Assembly (NCBI RefSeq): GCF_002179965.1 | Contig: NZ_NGUQ01000015.1 | Coordinates: 1-64,000, forward strand | Direction of reading: 5' to 3' | Length of the DNA: 64,000 nt | From: Pandoraea sp. PE-S2T-3 | GTDB taxonomy: Bacteria; Pseudomonadota; Gammaproteobacteria; Burkholderiales; Burkholderiaceae | Part shown: one piece after another, positions 18,891 to 29,148 of the stretch | How positions within the stretch are numbered: the first letter of the stretch is position 1 | Layout: the number at the start of each line of letters is the position of its first letter | Notes under the pieces: model-generated | Databases searched by the model: none | The model's input: only the letters and a program-made list of their open reading frames with translations | Told to the model about the DNA's origin: nothing | Translations under genes and position numbers: made by a program

Positions 18891-20228
18891 TCACTCGCCC
18901 TTGGCGTAAGGGTTCGCGCTGTTCCGGAACTCTATGCGTAATGGAGTCCCCTTCAACTTAAAAGTTTCGCGGAAACGGTTCTCTAAGTAACGGCGATAGC
19001 TGTCGGTCACCCCATCGAGATTGTTCCCGTGGATGATGATGATCGGCGGATTCGAGCCCCCCTGGTGCGCATAACGCAGCTTGGGACGCGAGAAGCCGGA
19101 GCGACGCGGTTGCTGGTGCTCCACGGCCTCTTCCAAGGCACGCGTGAGCTTCGGCGTAGGCAGCTTGCTCATGGCCGCTGCGTACGCTTCGTCCACCGAG
19201 CGCATCAGTGCGCCGATACCGGTCGCACGTACCGCTGAAATGAAGTGGAAGCTGGCGAAGCCCAGGAATTTGAGCTTGCGCTCCAATTCCTGCTTGGTTT
19301 GGTCACGCGTGTACTCGTCCAAACCGTCCCACTTGTTCACGCCTACCACCAGTGCACGGCCCGATTCGACGATGAAGCCGGCGATGTGCGCGTCCTGATC
19401 GGAGATGTCCTGACGGGCATCCAGCATCAGAATCACCACGTTGGCGTCGGCAATCGATTGAAGTGTTTTCACAACCGAAAACTTCTCGACGGCCTCGAAC
19501 ACCTTGCCGCGGCGGCGCAAACCGGCCGTGTCGATCAGCGTGTAATTCTTGCCCTGCCGCTCGAATTCGATGTGAATCGAATCGCGCGTGGTCCCCGGCA
19601 TGTCGAACGCGATCACGCGCTCTTCGCCGAGCAGCGTGTTCACGAGCGTCGACTTACCGACGTTCGGACGGCCGACGATGGCGATTCGCACGCGGCCATC
19701 GCCCTTCTCTTCCGTCTCGTTCTCGTCCTGATTGGCGTAGAACGGCGCCAGTGCCTCGTCGATGACTTCGCGAACGCCGTCGCCGTGGGCCGCCGAAATC
19801 GCCAGCGGATCGCCCAGACCGAGTTCGTAGAAATCGTTGGCGACCGTCGTGTACTTCATGCCCTCGGCCTTGTTGACCACGAGCATGATCTTGCGACCGG
19901 TCTTGCGCAGATACTCGGCAATGATCTGGTCTTGCGGTGTCAGGCCCTGACGGCCGTCGACGATGTAGATCACCACATCGGCTTCGACCACGGCCTGGCG
20001 CGTCTGCTTGGCCATCTCGTGGTAAATGCCGTCTTTGGCGACCGGTTCGAAACCGCCGGTATCGATGACCAGATACGGATGCTCGCCAACACGCCCCTCG
20101 CCATAGTGACGGTCGCGCGTGAGCCCGGGCATATCGGCGACGAGAGCGTCGCGCGAGCGGGTCAAACGGTTGAATAGCGTCGATTTGCCGACGTTGGGGC
20201 GCCCTACGAGCGCGATCACGGGTTTCAT
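18891..20228 (-). CDS. der: Ribosome assembly GTPase Der (EngA)
   Basis: Essential GTPase for 50S subunit maturation. The 445-residue protein has two tandem G domains with P-loops at about 9-16 and 186-193 (GRPNVGKS in both). Both switch motifs (DTGGF, DTAGL) and NKAEG/NKWD motifs are present. A KH-like C-terminal domain follows ([20 protein letters not shown]). It is downstream of bamB with a terminator hairpin between. Confidence 0.98.
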   Translation of the reverse strand: MKPVIALVGRPNVGKSTLFNRLTRSRDALVADMPGLTRDRHYGEGRVGEHPYLVIDTGGFEPVAKDGIYHEMAKQTRQAVVEADVVIYIVDGRQGLTPQDQIIAEYLRKTGRKIMLVVNKAEGMKYTTVANDFYELGLGDPLAISAAHGDGVREVIDEALAPFYANQDENETEEKGDGRVRIAIVGRPNVGKSTLVNTLLGEERVIAFDMPGTTRDSIHIEFERQGKNYTLIDTAGLRRRGKVFEAVEKFSVVKTLQSIADANVVILMLDARQDISDQDAHIAGFIVESGRALVVGVNKWDGLDEYTRDQTKQELERKLKFLGFASFHFISAVRATGIGALMRSVDEAYAAAMSKLPTPKLTRALEEAVEHQQPRRSGFSRPKLRYAHQGGSNPPIIIIHGNNLDGVTDSYRRYLENRFRETFKLKGTPLRIEFRNSANPYAKGE

Positions 20229-20249
20229 GAATAAGCCCTAAAAACGAAT

Positions 20250-20272
20250 ACGGCCGGCGCGCTGCCGGCCGT
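20250..20272 (-). terminator. Intrinsic terminator between bamB and der
   Basis: ACGGCCGGC/GCCGGCCGT arms with a 5-base loop, followed on the minus strand by ATTCGTTTTT. Confidence 0.7.
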
Positions 20273-20306
20273 TCCCGGAAAATGCCCGGGTGCTGCCGAT
20301 AACCGG

Positions 20307-21524
20307 TTAATTCGGTCGGAAGCCGTAGATGTTGCCGTCGCGCGTTTGCACAACCAGCGTCTGACCGGCAATGACCGGTTGTACGCTGATCGCACCGCTC
20401 AACTTCACGCGGGCGAGGATATCGCCGTTGTCACGCGACAGGAAATGCAGATAGCCCTGCTTGTCGCCTACCACCACCACACGGCCGAGGGCCAGCGGTG
20501 CCGACAGATCACGGTACTTGAGTTTGTCGTTCTGCCACAGTGTACTGCCATCGGCAGCGTTGAACGCGTACACGGCACCGTCGGTATTGACCGCTGCCAC
20601 CACACGTTCGTCTTGCGTCACGCCGTTCGGCGACGAGAAGTCACGCGCCCACAGGCCGTTACCCGTCTGCACGTCCGCACAGCCGACACGGCCCTGGAAG
20701 GTCGCACCGCACACCTGACGGCCGAACACGACCGGCGAGCCGGTCACGTCGTTCACACGCTCGACTTCGGTCACGCCCTTCGGATACGACAGCGGCGTCA
20801 CCCACAGCGGGTTGCCGGTGTTCGCATCGAGCGCCACCATCTTGCCACCCGGGAAACCCGTCACGACTGCGCGGTCACCCAGGAAGATCATGCCCGTGCC
20901 GGTGCGCAACGTCAGCGTCGTCGACGGTTGCGAGTACGACCAGCGTACTGACCCCGTGCCCGAATCGAACGCCGTCACACGGTTGTTGATCGCTCGCACG
21001 ACCACCAGACCACGCCCCACCAGCGGCGCGGTCAGCACTTCGCTGCCCGCATTCGCCTTCCACGACTGCTTGCCATCGTGATCGAACGCGATCACGTCGC
21101 CCTTCTGCGTGGCGACAACCGTCGTCTCGCCGTCGCTGCCCGGGCCGGCCGTGATGCTGCTGTCAGCCTTGGCGGCCCAGTTCGACGCGCCGGTATCGGC
21201 GTCCAAACGCACGATGCTGCCATTGGCCCCCGCCGCAAACACGGCGTTCCCTACCGCCACCGGTGCAAAGCTGTAATCGCCCGCCTTACCCACGCTTGCC
21301 GTCCAGATCTGCTTGACGGTCAATGCCTGCTTGATCTCCGTCAGCGGCGTCGGCTCATGCGGCGGCTTGCTGCTGAAGATGCCACAACCACCCAGCGTGC
21401 CGAGCACCGCGAGCGTCAGCACCGCGCTGCCTGCGCGCTGGGAAAGACCACGGCGCGAGCCACGGCGCGCCGCGTCGGACTGCGTGTTCGACATCGATCG
21501 ACGGAAGTCGTTAAGGATCATCAT
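20307..21524 (-). CDS. bamB: Outer-membrane assembly lipoprotein BamB
   Basis: Periplasmic beta-propeller lipoprotein of the BAM complex. The 405-residue protein starts with a basic N-terminus and hydrophobic stretch ending in the lipobox LGTLGGC (Cys near residue 48). Repeated WD40/PQQ-like blades follow (VRLDADTGASNWAAK, TAFDSGTGSVRWSYS, VALDANTGNPLWVTP, YAFNAADGSTLWQND). The N-terminal tail before the signal is unusually long; an internal ATG at 21494 could be the true start. The order yfgM-bamB-der is conserved in proteobacteria. Confidence 0.96.
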   Translation of the reverse strand: MMILNDFRRSMSNTQSDAARRGSRRGLSQRAGSAVLTLAVLGTLGGCGIFSSKPPHEPTPLTEIKQALTVKQIWTASVGKAGDYSFAPVAVGNAVFAAGANGSIVRLDADTGASNWAAKADSSITAGPGSDGETTVVATQKGDVIAFDHDGKQSWKANAGSEVLTAPLVGRGLVVVRAINNRVTAFDSGTGSVRWSYSQPSTTLTLRTGTGMIFLGDRAVVTGFPGGKMVALDANTGNPLWVTPLSYPKGVTEVERVNDVTGSPVVFGRQVCGATFQGRVGCADVQTGNGLWARDFSSPNGVTQDERVVAAVNTDGAVYAFNAADGSTLWQNDKLKYRDLSAPLALGRVVVVGDKQGYLHFLSRDNGDILARVKLSGAISVQPVIAGQTLVVQTRDGNIYGFRPN

Positions 21525-21579
21525 GTACCCGGTTATGCGTTATGAGAGGGTCATACTGCCAATGAAATTCCGGCGCGCT

Positions 21580-22209
21580 TCAGGCGCCCAGCGCGTCGAG
21601 CTTGAACTGCACGAACTGGCGCATACCCGAGTCCTGCTTGTCGAGCTTGTCGAGTGCCAGCTTGTAAGCGGCGCGTGCGTCAGCCACCTTGCTCTGCGCA
21701 ACGAGTACGTCGCCACGACGATCGGCAAACAGCCCCTCATACGGTGCCGGCGGACTGTCGAGCATCTTGAGTGCTTCGTCGTACGCCTTCTCGTCGAGCA
21801 ACACACCGGCCAGACGCAGCTTGGCCAGTTGCTTGTACTCGTCGTCCTTGGCGTTCGACACGGCCCACTGCAACTGCGCCTTCGCACCCGCCGCGTCACC
21901 CGCGTCCGAGAGCGACTTGGCGGCCAGCAGCGCGGTCATCTGCGCGTACGGCGTGCCGCTGAACTTGCTTTCCATGTCCGACGCGATACGGGACACCTTC
22001 ACCTTGTCTTTCGCGTCGATGGCCGTGGCCAACTCGCCGTACAGCACGCCTGCCTCGACCGTCTGCTTGCGCTCGTAATAGCGCCACAGATTCCAGCCGC
22101 CATAGGCCAGCATGATGACGACCAGCGTCCAGATAACGTAATTGCCGTACTGCTTCCACCAGGCCTTTACGTTCTCGATCTGTTCCTGTTCCTCGTGATA
22201 GCTGCTCAT
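21580..22209 (-). CDS. YfgM-like ancillary SecYEG translocon subunit (TPR protein)
   Basis: A 209-residue inner-membrane protein with its bulk in the periplasm. The N-terminus has the family motif YHEEQEQIENVKAWWKQYGN followed by one helix (YVIWTLVVIMLAYGGWNLW, about 23-41). The rest is TPR-like helices. In E. coli YfgM links the Sec translocon to periplasmic chaperones. It is located between hisS and bamB as in many relatives. Confidence 0.92.
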   Translation of the reverse strand: MSSYHEEQEQIENVKAWWKQYGNYVIWTLVVIMLAYGGWNLWRYYERKQTVEAGVLYGELATAIDAKDKVKVSRIASDMESKFSGTPYAQMTALLAAKSLSDAGDAAGAKAQLQWAVSNAKDDEYKQLAKLRLAGVLLDEKAYDEALKMLDSPPAPYEGLFADRRGDVLVAQSKVADARAAYKLALDKLDKQDSGMRQFVQFKLDALGA

Positions 22210-22241
22210 TCGCCGGGGCTCTCCGTGTCTGGCGTCTTGGA

Positions 22242-23618
22242 TTAGTGAATCGTTTCGTTGCCTGCGCCATTGCTGGCCAGGCTTTCATTCACGCTTTCGT
22301 CGGCACTCGCGACGATGGCATCGATCAGGTGCTCGGCAAGACCTTCGAACGGCACGCTCGTCTGATTGTTCGACGGATCGGCCGCGCGCAGGTGCTTGAC
22401 CACCGCCGCGCCCGACGCCACTTCGTTCTCACCGACGATGATCGCGAAGCTTGCGCCGCTCGCGTCCGCACGCTTCATCTGCGATTTGAAGCTGCTGCCC
22501 TTGCCATCCGGGCTGCAATGGAACACGACATTCAGGCCAGCATCGCGCATGCGTTCTGCGGCGATCAGTGCCGGTGCCACGGCGGCTTCGCCCTGGTGCA
22601 CCACATACACGTCGGCGCCCTCCGCCTGCGGCACCAGATCGTCTTCGCGCAGCAGTTCGAGAATGCGCTCGACACCCATCGCCCAACCGCACGCCGGCGT
22701 GGCATCGCCACCGAGTTGTTCGACCAGCGGATCGTAACGACCGCCGCCCGCCACCGTACCTTGCGCGCCGAGCTTGTCGGTCACCCACTCGAACACGGTC
22801 AGATTGTAGTAGTCGAGACCACGCACCAGACGGGGGTTGATAGTAAAGGGAATGTTGTTCGCCTTGAGCAGCGACTGCACGCCTTCGAAATGCTTGATCG
22901 AGTCTTCGCCGAGGTAGTCGATCAACTTCGGTGCACCTTCGACCATCGCCTGCATCGCCGGGTTCTTCGTGTCGAGCACGCGCAGCGGATTGGTGTAAAG
23001 ACGGCGCTTGCCATCTTCATCGAGCAGGTCGACGTGCTTCTCGAGGTAAGCAATCAGGTCGGCACGGTGACGTGCGCGCTCTTCGCCCTGCCCCAGCGAA
23101 TTCAGTTGCAGATGGATGCCGGTCAGGCCGAGGTCGTCCCACAGGCGCTGGCACATCAGAATAATTTCGACGTCCGCATCGGGGCCCGCCAGACCGAGCG
23201 CTTCCACGCCGACCTGATGGAACTGACGATAGCGGCCGCGTTGCGGCTTTTCGTGGCGGAACATCGGGCCGAAGTACCACAGGCGCTTCGGGCCGCTGTA
23301 CAGCAGATTGTGCTCAAGCGTGGCGCGCACTGCCGCAGCCGTACCTTCCGGACGCATCGTGAGCTGCTCGCCGTTGAGCGCATCGGTGAAGCTGTACATC
23401 TCTTTCTCGACGATATCGGTCACTTCGCCGATGCCGCGCGTGAACAGCTGCGTGTGCTCGAGAATCGGCGTACGGATCTGTTGATAGCCGTAGGCGCGCA
23501 ACATGGCGCGCACCGATTCTTCGAAAAACTCCCACAGGGCTTCGTCCTGCGGAAGGATGTCATTCATGCCCTTGACCCCAGCCAGCTTGGCGGGGCGCTT
23601 CTTCTTTTCTTCAGTCAT
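22242..23618 (-). CDS. hisS: Histidyl-tRNA synthetase
   Basis: Charges tRNA-His. The protein is about 458 residues. Class II signatures include [35 protein letters not shown] (motif 2 region), [20 protein letters not shown], the histidine motif [15 protein letters not shown] and motif 3 [10 protein letters not shown], plus the C-terminal anticodon domain. An N-terminal Lys-rich lead ([12 protein letters not shown]) and a low-complexity C-tail (about 30 residues) are slightly longer than usual. The ATG at 23618 fits the family better than the upstream in-frame one. Confidence 0.97.
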   Translation of the reverse strand: MTEEKKKRPAKLAGVKGMNDILPQDEALWEFFEESVRAMLRAYGYQQIRTPILEHTQLFTRGIGEVTDIVEKEMYSFTDALNGEQLTMRPEGTAAAVRATLEHNLLYSGPKRLWYFGPMFRHEKPQRGRYRQFHQVGVEALGLAGPDADVEIILMCQRLWDDLGLTGIHLQLNSLGQGEERARHRADLIAYLEKHVDLLDEDGKRRLYTNPLRVLDTKNPAMQAMVEGAPKLIDYLGEDSIKHFEGVQSLLKANNIPFTINPRLVRGLDYYNLTVFEWVTDKLGAQGTVAGGGRYDPLVEQLGGDATPACGWAMGVERILELLREDDLVPQAEGADVYVVHQGEAAVAPALIAAERMRDAGLNVVFHCSPDGKGSSFKSQMKRADASGASFAIIVGENEVASGAAVVKHLRAADPSNNQTSVPFEGLAEHLIDAIVASADESVNESLASNGAGNETIH

Positions 23619-23680
23619 ATTCTCTTTGTCCTGCCCGCTTGATCCTGCGTCCATCGCCGCTTCAATCGATCTGAATCGAC

Positions 23681-24961
23681 TCAGGCAGCAACGGCGCCTT
23701 CGGTCTGCGCGTAGCGGGTCTTCACATAGTCGTCGACGATCTGCTGGAACTCTTCCGCGATATGGTCGCCGCGCAGGGTACGCACTTTCTCACCATCGAC
23801 GAACACCGGTGCTGCCGGCGATTCGCCCGAACCCGGCAAGCTGATGCCGATGTTCGCGTGCTTCGATTCGCCCGGACCATTCACGATGCAGCCCATGACC
23901 GCAACGTTCATGTTTTCGACGCCCGGATATTGCGCCTTCCACACCGGCATTTGTTCACGCAGGTACGACTGGATCTTCGAGGCCAGTTCCTGGAACACGG
24001 TGCTCGTGGTGCGGCCGCAACCCGGGCAAGCGATGACCATCGGCGCAAACGCGCGCAGACCCATCGTTTGCAGGATCTCCTGCGCCACCACCACTTCGCC
24101 CGTACGTGCACCGCCCGGTTCCGGCGTCAGCGAAATACGGATCGTGTCGCCAATGCCTTCCTGCAACAGGACTGCCAGCGCAGCCGTCGAGGCCACGATG
24201 CCCTTCGATCCCATGCCCGCTTCGGTCAGCCCCAGATGCAACGCGTAGTCGCAACGCTTGGCCAGTTCGCGGTACACCGCGATCAGGTCCTGCACGGCGC
24301 TCACCTTGCACGAGAGCAGAATCTTGTCGGCCGACAGACCGACACGCTGCGCCAGCTCAGCCGACTCGAGTGCCGACGTGATCAGCGCTTCGTACATCAC
24401 GCTCTGCGCTTCCCACGGGGTCGCGCGCGAGGCGTTCTCGTCCATGATGCGGGCGAGCAGCGACTGGTCGAGACTGCCCCAGTTCACGCCGATGCGCACC
24501 GGCTTGTCGTACTTGCAAGCGGCTTCGATCATCTGCGCGAATTGCGTGTCACGCTTCGCGCCCTGGCCGACGTTGCCCGGGTTGATTCGGTACTTCGACA
24601 GCGCTTCGGCGCATGCCGGATAGTCGTTGAGCAGCTTGTGACCGTTGTAGTGGAAGTCGCCCACCAGCGGCACCATCACGCCCATGCGATCGAGCTGATC
24701 GCGAATCGCCGGCACCGCCGCCGCCGCTTCCGGCGTGTTGACGGTGATGCGCACCAGTTCGGAGCCGGCTTGTGCCAGTTCCTTCACCTGAATGGCCGTG
24801 CCGATCGCGTCTGCGGTGTCGGTGTTGGTCATCGATTGCACGCGAATCGGCGAATCGCCGCCGACCGTCACGAGCTGGCCACCCCAACGAATCGCGACTT
24901 TACGCGACTGACGGCGCGGTGCCGGACCGCCAATGATCGGCATGCATTCTACAGAAGCCAT
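23681..24961 (-). CDS. ispG: 4-hydroxy-3-methylbut-2-enyl diphosphate synthase
   Basis: Iron-sulfur enzyme of the MEP isoprenoid pathway, converting MEcPP to HMBPP. The 426-residue protein has the barrel motif [11 protein letters not shown], the NPGNVG motif, GVNWGSLD, and the [4Fe-4S] cysteines in CPGCGRT and [11 protein letters not shown]. The insert between barrel and Fe-S domain is short, as in the bacterial class. It lies between rodZ and hisS on the same strand with small gaps. Confidence 0.98.
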   Translation of the reverse strand: MASVECMPIIGGPAPRRQSRKVAIRWGGQLVTVGGDSPIRVQSMTNTDTADAIGTAIQVKELAQAGSELVRITVNTPEAAAAVPAIRDQLDRMGVMVPLVGDFHYNGHKLLNDYPACAEALSKYRINPGNVGQGAKRDTQFAQMIEAACKYDKPVRIGVNWGSLDQSLLARIMDENASRATPWEAQSVMYEALITSALESAELAQRVGLSADKILLSCKVSAVQDLIAVYRELAKRCDYALHLGLTEAGMGSKGIVASTAALAVLLQEGIGDTIRISLTPEPGGARTGEVVVAQEILQTMGLRAFAPMVIACPGCGRTTSTVFQELASKIQSYLREQMPVWKAQYPGVENMNVAVMGCIVNGPGESKHANIGISLPGSGESPAAPVFVDGEKVRTLRGDHIAEEFQQIVDDYVKTRYAQTEGAVAA

Positions 24962-24979
24962 GATTACCCTCTTTCGGTC

Positions 24980-26065
24980 TTACTGGAGCGTCAGACGCGC
25001 CACGTTGCCCGCGTTACGGGACTTGATCTCGACCGGTTGACCGTTGAACTCCAGCGACTCGACGCCCGCGACGTTACCCACAACGATCTTGAACGGCGCT
25101 TCGCCCGTAATTTCCTGTTCGGCACCTGCTCGCATTAACTGGGAGTACAGCACCTTGCCGTCCTTCGCACGCACTTCGACCCAGCTATCTGCTTTCAGAT
25201 GCAACGCAATCTTGCCATTACCTGCTGCGCCCGGCGCAGCAGCATTGGCTGCCGAAGCGGCAACTGCCGGCGTCGGCACTGCGGCCTTGGCAGCGGAGGC
25301 TGCCGCGTTCGCGATGCCCGCCACGACGTGCGTCGGATCGACCGCTGCGATCAGGCCGGCACCGGCCGTCGCCGAGCTCGCCGTCGCGGTGTTGACGGTG
25401 CTTTCCGTGTTGCCGTTGTTGGCAGCGGTGTTCACATTGTTGGTGCCATCAGCACCCGGCGGCGTGCCGTTCGCATCGGCCACGACCGGCTGACTGGCCG
25501 GCTCGGCGGCTTCTGCCCCCGGCACCGACGCGGCACTCGCCAGATCGGCGGCCTCGGTCGACCCACGGGTCGGCTTGTGGGCATTGCCGAAGTACCACGC
25601 GGCACCGGCAATCACCACGAGCGCAGCCAGTGCCCACGGCCATTTGGCCTGCGACGCGGCGACCGGCGAGCGGAAGCGCACGGGGCTCTTCGGAATACTG
25701 GGCTGCCCCGTCGGCGCCTGCGGAACATCGATCGGTGCGGTGCGGCCAAAACGGCGCAGCGGCTCGATCATCGGTTCCGGGTCACCCCCGAGCATGCGCG
25801 CATAGCTGCGCACGACCCCTTGAATAAACGGCATTTCCGGCAAGGCATCCCACTGGCCGGATTCCAGACGTTGCAGCTTCTGCACCGAGACTTTCAGACG
25901 CGCCGACACATCTTCGATCGACATGCCGCGCTTCTCGCGCAATGCGGCCAGTTGCGCACCCACCTGCGCGCCCAGCTCAGCCAATCCGGCGGCCGATCCC
26001 GACGGCGTCCCCTGGCCCTGAGTCCCGGTTTGCCCGCCTGCGTCCGCCTGATTCTGGTTATCCAT
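24980..26065 (-). CDS. rodZ: RodZ-like helix-turn-helix membrane protein (DUF4115)
   Basis: Cytoskeletal membrane protein that ties MreB to the elongasome. The 361-residue protein has a Cro/C1-type helix-turn-helix domain at about 36-95 (LREKRGMSIEDVSARLKVS, LESGQWDALPEMPFIQGVVR), one membrane helix at 143-159, a long Ala/Asn/Thr-rich periplasmic linker and a C-terminal DUF4115 beta domain (LHLKADSWVEVRAKDGK). It is followed directly by ispG. The upstream gap to rlmN is 261 bases and holds no recognisable gene. Confidence 0.88.
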   Translation of the reverse strand: MDNQNQADAGGQTGTQGQGTPSGSAAGLAELGAQVGAQLAALREKRGMSIEDVSARLKVSVQKLQRLESGQWDALPEMPFIQGVVRSYARMLGGDPEPMIEPLRRFGRTAPIDVPQAPTGQPSIPKSPVRFRSPVAASQAKWPWALAALVVIAGAAWYFGNAHKPTRGSTEAADLASAASVPGAEAAEPASQPVVADANGTPPGADGTNNVNTAANNGNTESTVNTATASSATAGAGLIAAVDPTHVVAGIANAAASAAKAAVPTPAVAASAANAAAPGAAGNGKIALHLKADSWVEVRAKDGKVLYSQLMRAGAEQEITGEAPFKIVVGNVAGVESLEFNGQPVEIKSRNAGNVARLTLQ

Positions 26066-26326
26066 CGATACGCCCCCGTTCGTAAGCAGCCGCTCGCAGC
26101 GGCTGAGGATATGCTGGCGACAGCGCCATCACGTCACCCTCCTTGCGCGCGGCGTGAAGATCTGCGCGACGCTTCGGACGATTCGATGTGGCACTGACGA
26201 AATCGCGCGAAGCATCAACGATGCCCCGCGCGAGGAATGCTGTAGTGCGTGACTGATCCGCCGGGCAGCATGGCACGCGCCGGGCCGACGGCCCTGGCCA
26301 CGGTCCCTGCCCGCCCATGCGCAACC

Positions 26327-27460
26327 TCATACGGTACGCACCTCGACCGCGATTTTCCCGAACTTGCCGCGCTGTGCGAGCCGCGTGCGATCCTGCACTT
26401 CGCCGGCGAGCTGACCACACGCCGCGTCGATGTCATCGCCGCGCGTCTTGCGTACGGTCGTGACGAGGCCTGCGTCGAGCAGAATCTGCGCAAACCGCTT
26501 GATTTGCGGATCCTTCGAGCGCAGCAGGCCCGATTCGGGAAACGGATTGAACGGAATCAGATTGAACTTGCACGGCACGTCGCGGGTAAGTGCGACCAGC
26601 TCGCGCGCATGCGCTTCGGTGTCATTCACACCGTCGAGCATGCAGTACTCGAACGTGATGAAATCGCGCGGGGCCACTTCGAGGTAGCGCTCGCACGCGC
26701 CCATCAGTTCGCGTAACGGATATTTCTTGTTGAGCGGCACGAGCACATCGCGCAGCGCGTCGTTCGGTGCGTGCAGCGAGACGGCCAGCGCCACGGGCAG
26801 CTCCTGGCCCAGGCGATCCATCATCGGCACCACGCCGGACGTCGACAACGTCACGCGACGACGCGACAGCCCGTAGGCGTTGTCGTCGAGCATGAGGCGC
26901 ATCGCGCCCACCACGTTCTCGAAATTGAGCAGCGGCTCGCCCATGCCCATCATCACCACGTTGCTGATGACGCGCTCGTTCTTGCCTTCGCGCCCGAGAT
27001 CGCGGCGCAACGCAAATTCGGCCATCCACAACTGGCCGATGATCTCGCCGAGCGAGAGATTGCGTGAGAAACCCTGCTTGCCGGTCGAACAGAACCGGCA
27101 ATTGACAGCGCAGCCCGCCTGCGATGAAACGCACAGCGTGCCACGCGTCTCCTCAGGGATGTAGACGGTTTCCACGGCATTGCCGTTACCTACATCCAGC
27201 AGCCATTTACGCGTGCCATCAGTCGACACGTGGTCGGTGATGATCGTCGGTGCAGCGATCATTGCACGTGTCTGCAATTTTTCGCGCAACGACTTGGCCA
27301 GATCGGTCATGCAGCCAAAATCGGCGGCACCCATCTGGTGGATCCAACGCTGGAGCTGGCGCGCACGGAACGGTTTTTCACCGAGCGTGCCGCAATAGGC
27401 GGCCAGACCGTCCGGATCGTAATCAAGCAGATTCGTGAGGTTGGTCATGGCCTGGTCCAT
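26327..27460 (-). CDS. rlmN: Dual-specificity rRNA/tRNA adenine C2-methyltransferase RlmN
   Basis: Radical-SAM enzyme that methylates C2 of A2503 in 23S rRNA and A37 in some tRNAs. The protein is about 377 residues. The Fe-S motif [14 protein letters not shown] gives the CxxxCxxC cysteines, [12 protein letters not shown] is the SAM-binding GEP motif, and the catalytic C-terminal Cys lies in DIDAACGQL. The ATG at 27460 is chosen because GAAGGG sits at the right distance; other in-frame ATGs are at 27448 and 27466. Confidence 0.97.
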   Translation of the reverse strand: MDQAMTNLTNLLDYDPDGLAAYCGTLGEKPFRARQLQRWIHQMGAADFGCMTDLAKSLREKLQTRAMIAAPTIITDHVSTDGTRKWLLDVGNGNAVETVYIPEETRGTLCVSSQAGCAVNCRFCSTGKQGFSRNLSLGEIIGQLWMAEFALRRDLGREGKNERVISNVVMMGMGEPLLNFENVVGAMRLMLDDNAYGLSRRRVTLSTSGVVPMMDRLGQELPVALAVSLHAPNDALRDVLVPLNKKYPLRELMGACERYLEVAPRDFITFEYCMLDGVNDTEAHARELVALTRDVPCKFNLIPFNPFPESGLLRSKDPQIKRFAQILLDAGLVTTVRKTRGDDIDAACGQLAGEVQDRTRLAQRGKFGKIAVEVRTV

Positions 27461-27506
27461 CAACATCCCTTCGGTAACTTCTTGCGACTGATCGGCTAAA
27501 CGCGCT

Positions 27507-27932
27507 TTAGCGCGCGTAGACGTTCAGGCCAGCGAAGAAGAACGACACTTCGACGGCAGCCGTTTCAACGGCGTCCGAACCGTGCACGGCGTTCGCGTCG
27601 ATGCTGTCGGCGAAATCGGCGCGAATCGTGCCCTTCTCGGCCTTCTTCGGATCGGTAGCGCCCATCAGGTCGCGGTTCTTCAGAACAGCGCCCTCACCTT
27701 CCAGCACTTGAATCATGACCGGACCCGAGATCATGAAATCGACCAGATCCTTGAAGAACGGGCGTTCCTTGTGAACACCGTAGAACTGTTCGGCTTCGGC
27801 GCGCGACAGTTGCACGAGCTTGGCAGCAACGATCTTCAGGCCCGCGCCTTCGAAACGGCTGTAAATCTGGCCGATCACGTTCTTGGCAACGGCATCGGGC
27901 TTGATAATCGAAAGAGTGCGTTCGACTGCCAT
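27507..27932 (-). CDS. ndk: Nucleoside diphosphate kinase
   Basis: Balances nucleoside triphosphate pools by phosphate transfer through a histidine. The 141-residue protein has the N-terminal [17 protein letters not shown] and the active-site motif NAVHGSDA with the phospho-histidine. The strong ribosome site TTTGGAGTTTTTC precedes the ATG at 27932. It is the first gene of the run toward rlmN. Confidence 0.98.
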   Translation of the reverse strand: MAVERTLSIIKPDAVAKNVIGQIYSRFEGAGLKIVAAKLVQLSRAEAEQFYGVHKERPFFKDLVDFMISGPVMIQVLEGEGAVLKNRDLMGATDPKKAEKGTIRADFADSIDANAVHGSDAVETAAVEVSFFFAGLNVYAR

Positions 27933-28340
27933 GAAAAACTCCAAAAAATTAAGCAGTTATATAACCAACATGAACCCGTAATTGTAGCACGAAGGCTGTT
28001 ATTATGGTGATGGAACCTACAGTGCGCGCACCGCTCAAACGCAGGACGGCCGGGACTGTCCGGCTTGTTGGCGAGATTTGCGCAGCAGCAGGATTCCTCA
28101 CCTTCCCGCCATGGAAAGGTTGACGGCATCCCGCCGACTTGAATTTTCGGGTATTTGCCCAAACATTCTCGGCATCTTCTGAGCGCATTCCGGGACATCT
28201 TTCGATATCCTGTGACATCGACGACAAGCCAGACCAACGGCTGCGGGGGATAAACCGGCGCACGCCGGTCATCGTAAAAAGCGTCACACGACGTCTGCCG
28301 GCCCCGCTGGCGGGCACAATGACCACGGAGAACACCATAT
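27933..28340. other. Divergent region between ndk and the Bax-inhibitor-1 family gene
   Basis: A 408-base gap. On the minus strand, TGCTACAAT (TACAAT at 27981-27986) is an extended -10 for ndk. Near the rightward gene, ACCGGC/GCCGGT arms at 28254-28269 make a small hairpin in the likely leader. No gene was recognised. Confidence 0.5.
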
Positions 28341-29039
28341 ATGAACCAGGATTTCCAACGTTTCGGCTACGGCGGGCAAGGCGCGACGACCGTACAGGTG
28401 CGCAACAAGGTGCTGCGCAATACGTATTGGCTGCTCGCGCTGTCGATGCTGCCGACGATTGCGGGAGCCTGGCTGGGCGTGACCTACGGCTTCGCGCTTT
28501 TCGCGGGCAGCCCGATGGTCAGCGTCATTGCCTTCCTCGCGATCGCTTTCGGCTTCATGTTCGCCATCCAGCGCTACAAAGACAGCGGCGTGGGGGTGGC
28601 CCTGCTGCTCGGCTTCACGTTCTTCATGGGCCTGATGCTCACGCGCATGCTGAGCTTCGTGCTGGGCTTCTCGAACGGCGCGTCGCTCATCATGCTGGCG
28701 TTCGGCGGCACCGCAGTGATCTTCGGCGTGATGGCGACGGTTGCCACGGTCAGCAAGCGTGACTTCAGCGGTCTGGGCAAGTGGCTGTTCATGGGCGTGC
28801 TGGTGATCATCGTCGCCTCGATCGCCAACATCTGGCTGCAACTGCCGGCCCTGATGCTGACGGTCTCGGTGCTCGCCATCGCGATCTTCTCGGCCTACAT
28901 CCTGTTCGACGTGCAGCGCGTGGTGAACGGCGGCGAAACGAACTATGTGACCGCCACGCTCGCGATCTACCTCGACCTGTACAACATCTTCACCAACCTG
29001 CTCGCCATCCTCGGCGTGCTGGGCGGCAACCGCAACTGA
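28341..29039 (+). CDS. Bax inhibitor-1 (YccA/YbhL) family membrane protein
   Basis: A 232-residue inner-membrane protein with about seven hydrophobic segments, preceded by a soluble N-terminus (MNQDFQRFGYGGQG). The family's last part is recognisable: AYILFDVQRVVNGGETNYVTATLAIYLD, then NIFTNLLAILGVLGG. Homologue YccA of E. coli interacts with FtsH and moderates its activity, and other members are pH-sensitive calcium leak channels; neither role is shown here. A GGAG site precedes the ATG. It is convergent with rlmD, with a shared terminator. Confidence 0.92.
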   Translation: MNQDFQRFGYGGQGATTVQVRNKVLRNTYWLLALSMLPTIAGAWLGVTYGFALFAGSPMVSVIAFLAIAFGFMFAIQRYKDSGVGVALLLGFTFFMGLMLTRMLSFVLGFSNGASLIMLAFGGTAVIFGVMATVATVSKRDFSGLGKWLFMGVLVIIVASIANIWLQLPALMLTVSVLAIAIFSAYILFDVQRVVNGGETNYVTATLAIYLDLYNIFTNLLAILGVLGGNRN

Positions 29040-29093
29040 CCGGCTCCGGCGGGCTGCGCGCCCGCCCCAGTCTTAAGCAGTTGCCTCGCGGCA

Positions 29094-29125
29094 TAAAAAA
29101 GCCAGTCCCTCGGGACTGGCTTTTT
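29094..29125. terminator. Bidirectional intrinsic terminator
   Basis: Perfect arms GCCAGTCCC (29101-29109) and GGGACTGGC (29112-29120), with six A before and five T after, between convergent genes. Confidence 0.9.
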
Positions 29126-29148
29126 CTTTGACTGGATCAAGGACCGGA

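Noticed and set aside
26058-26420. Minus-strand open frame between rlmN and rodZ as a pilF remnant
   Set aside because: The translation is Arg/Ala-rich, overlaps both neighbours and shows no TPR-like helices, so a remnant cannot be claimed.
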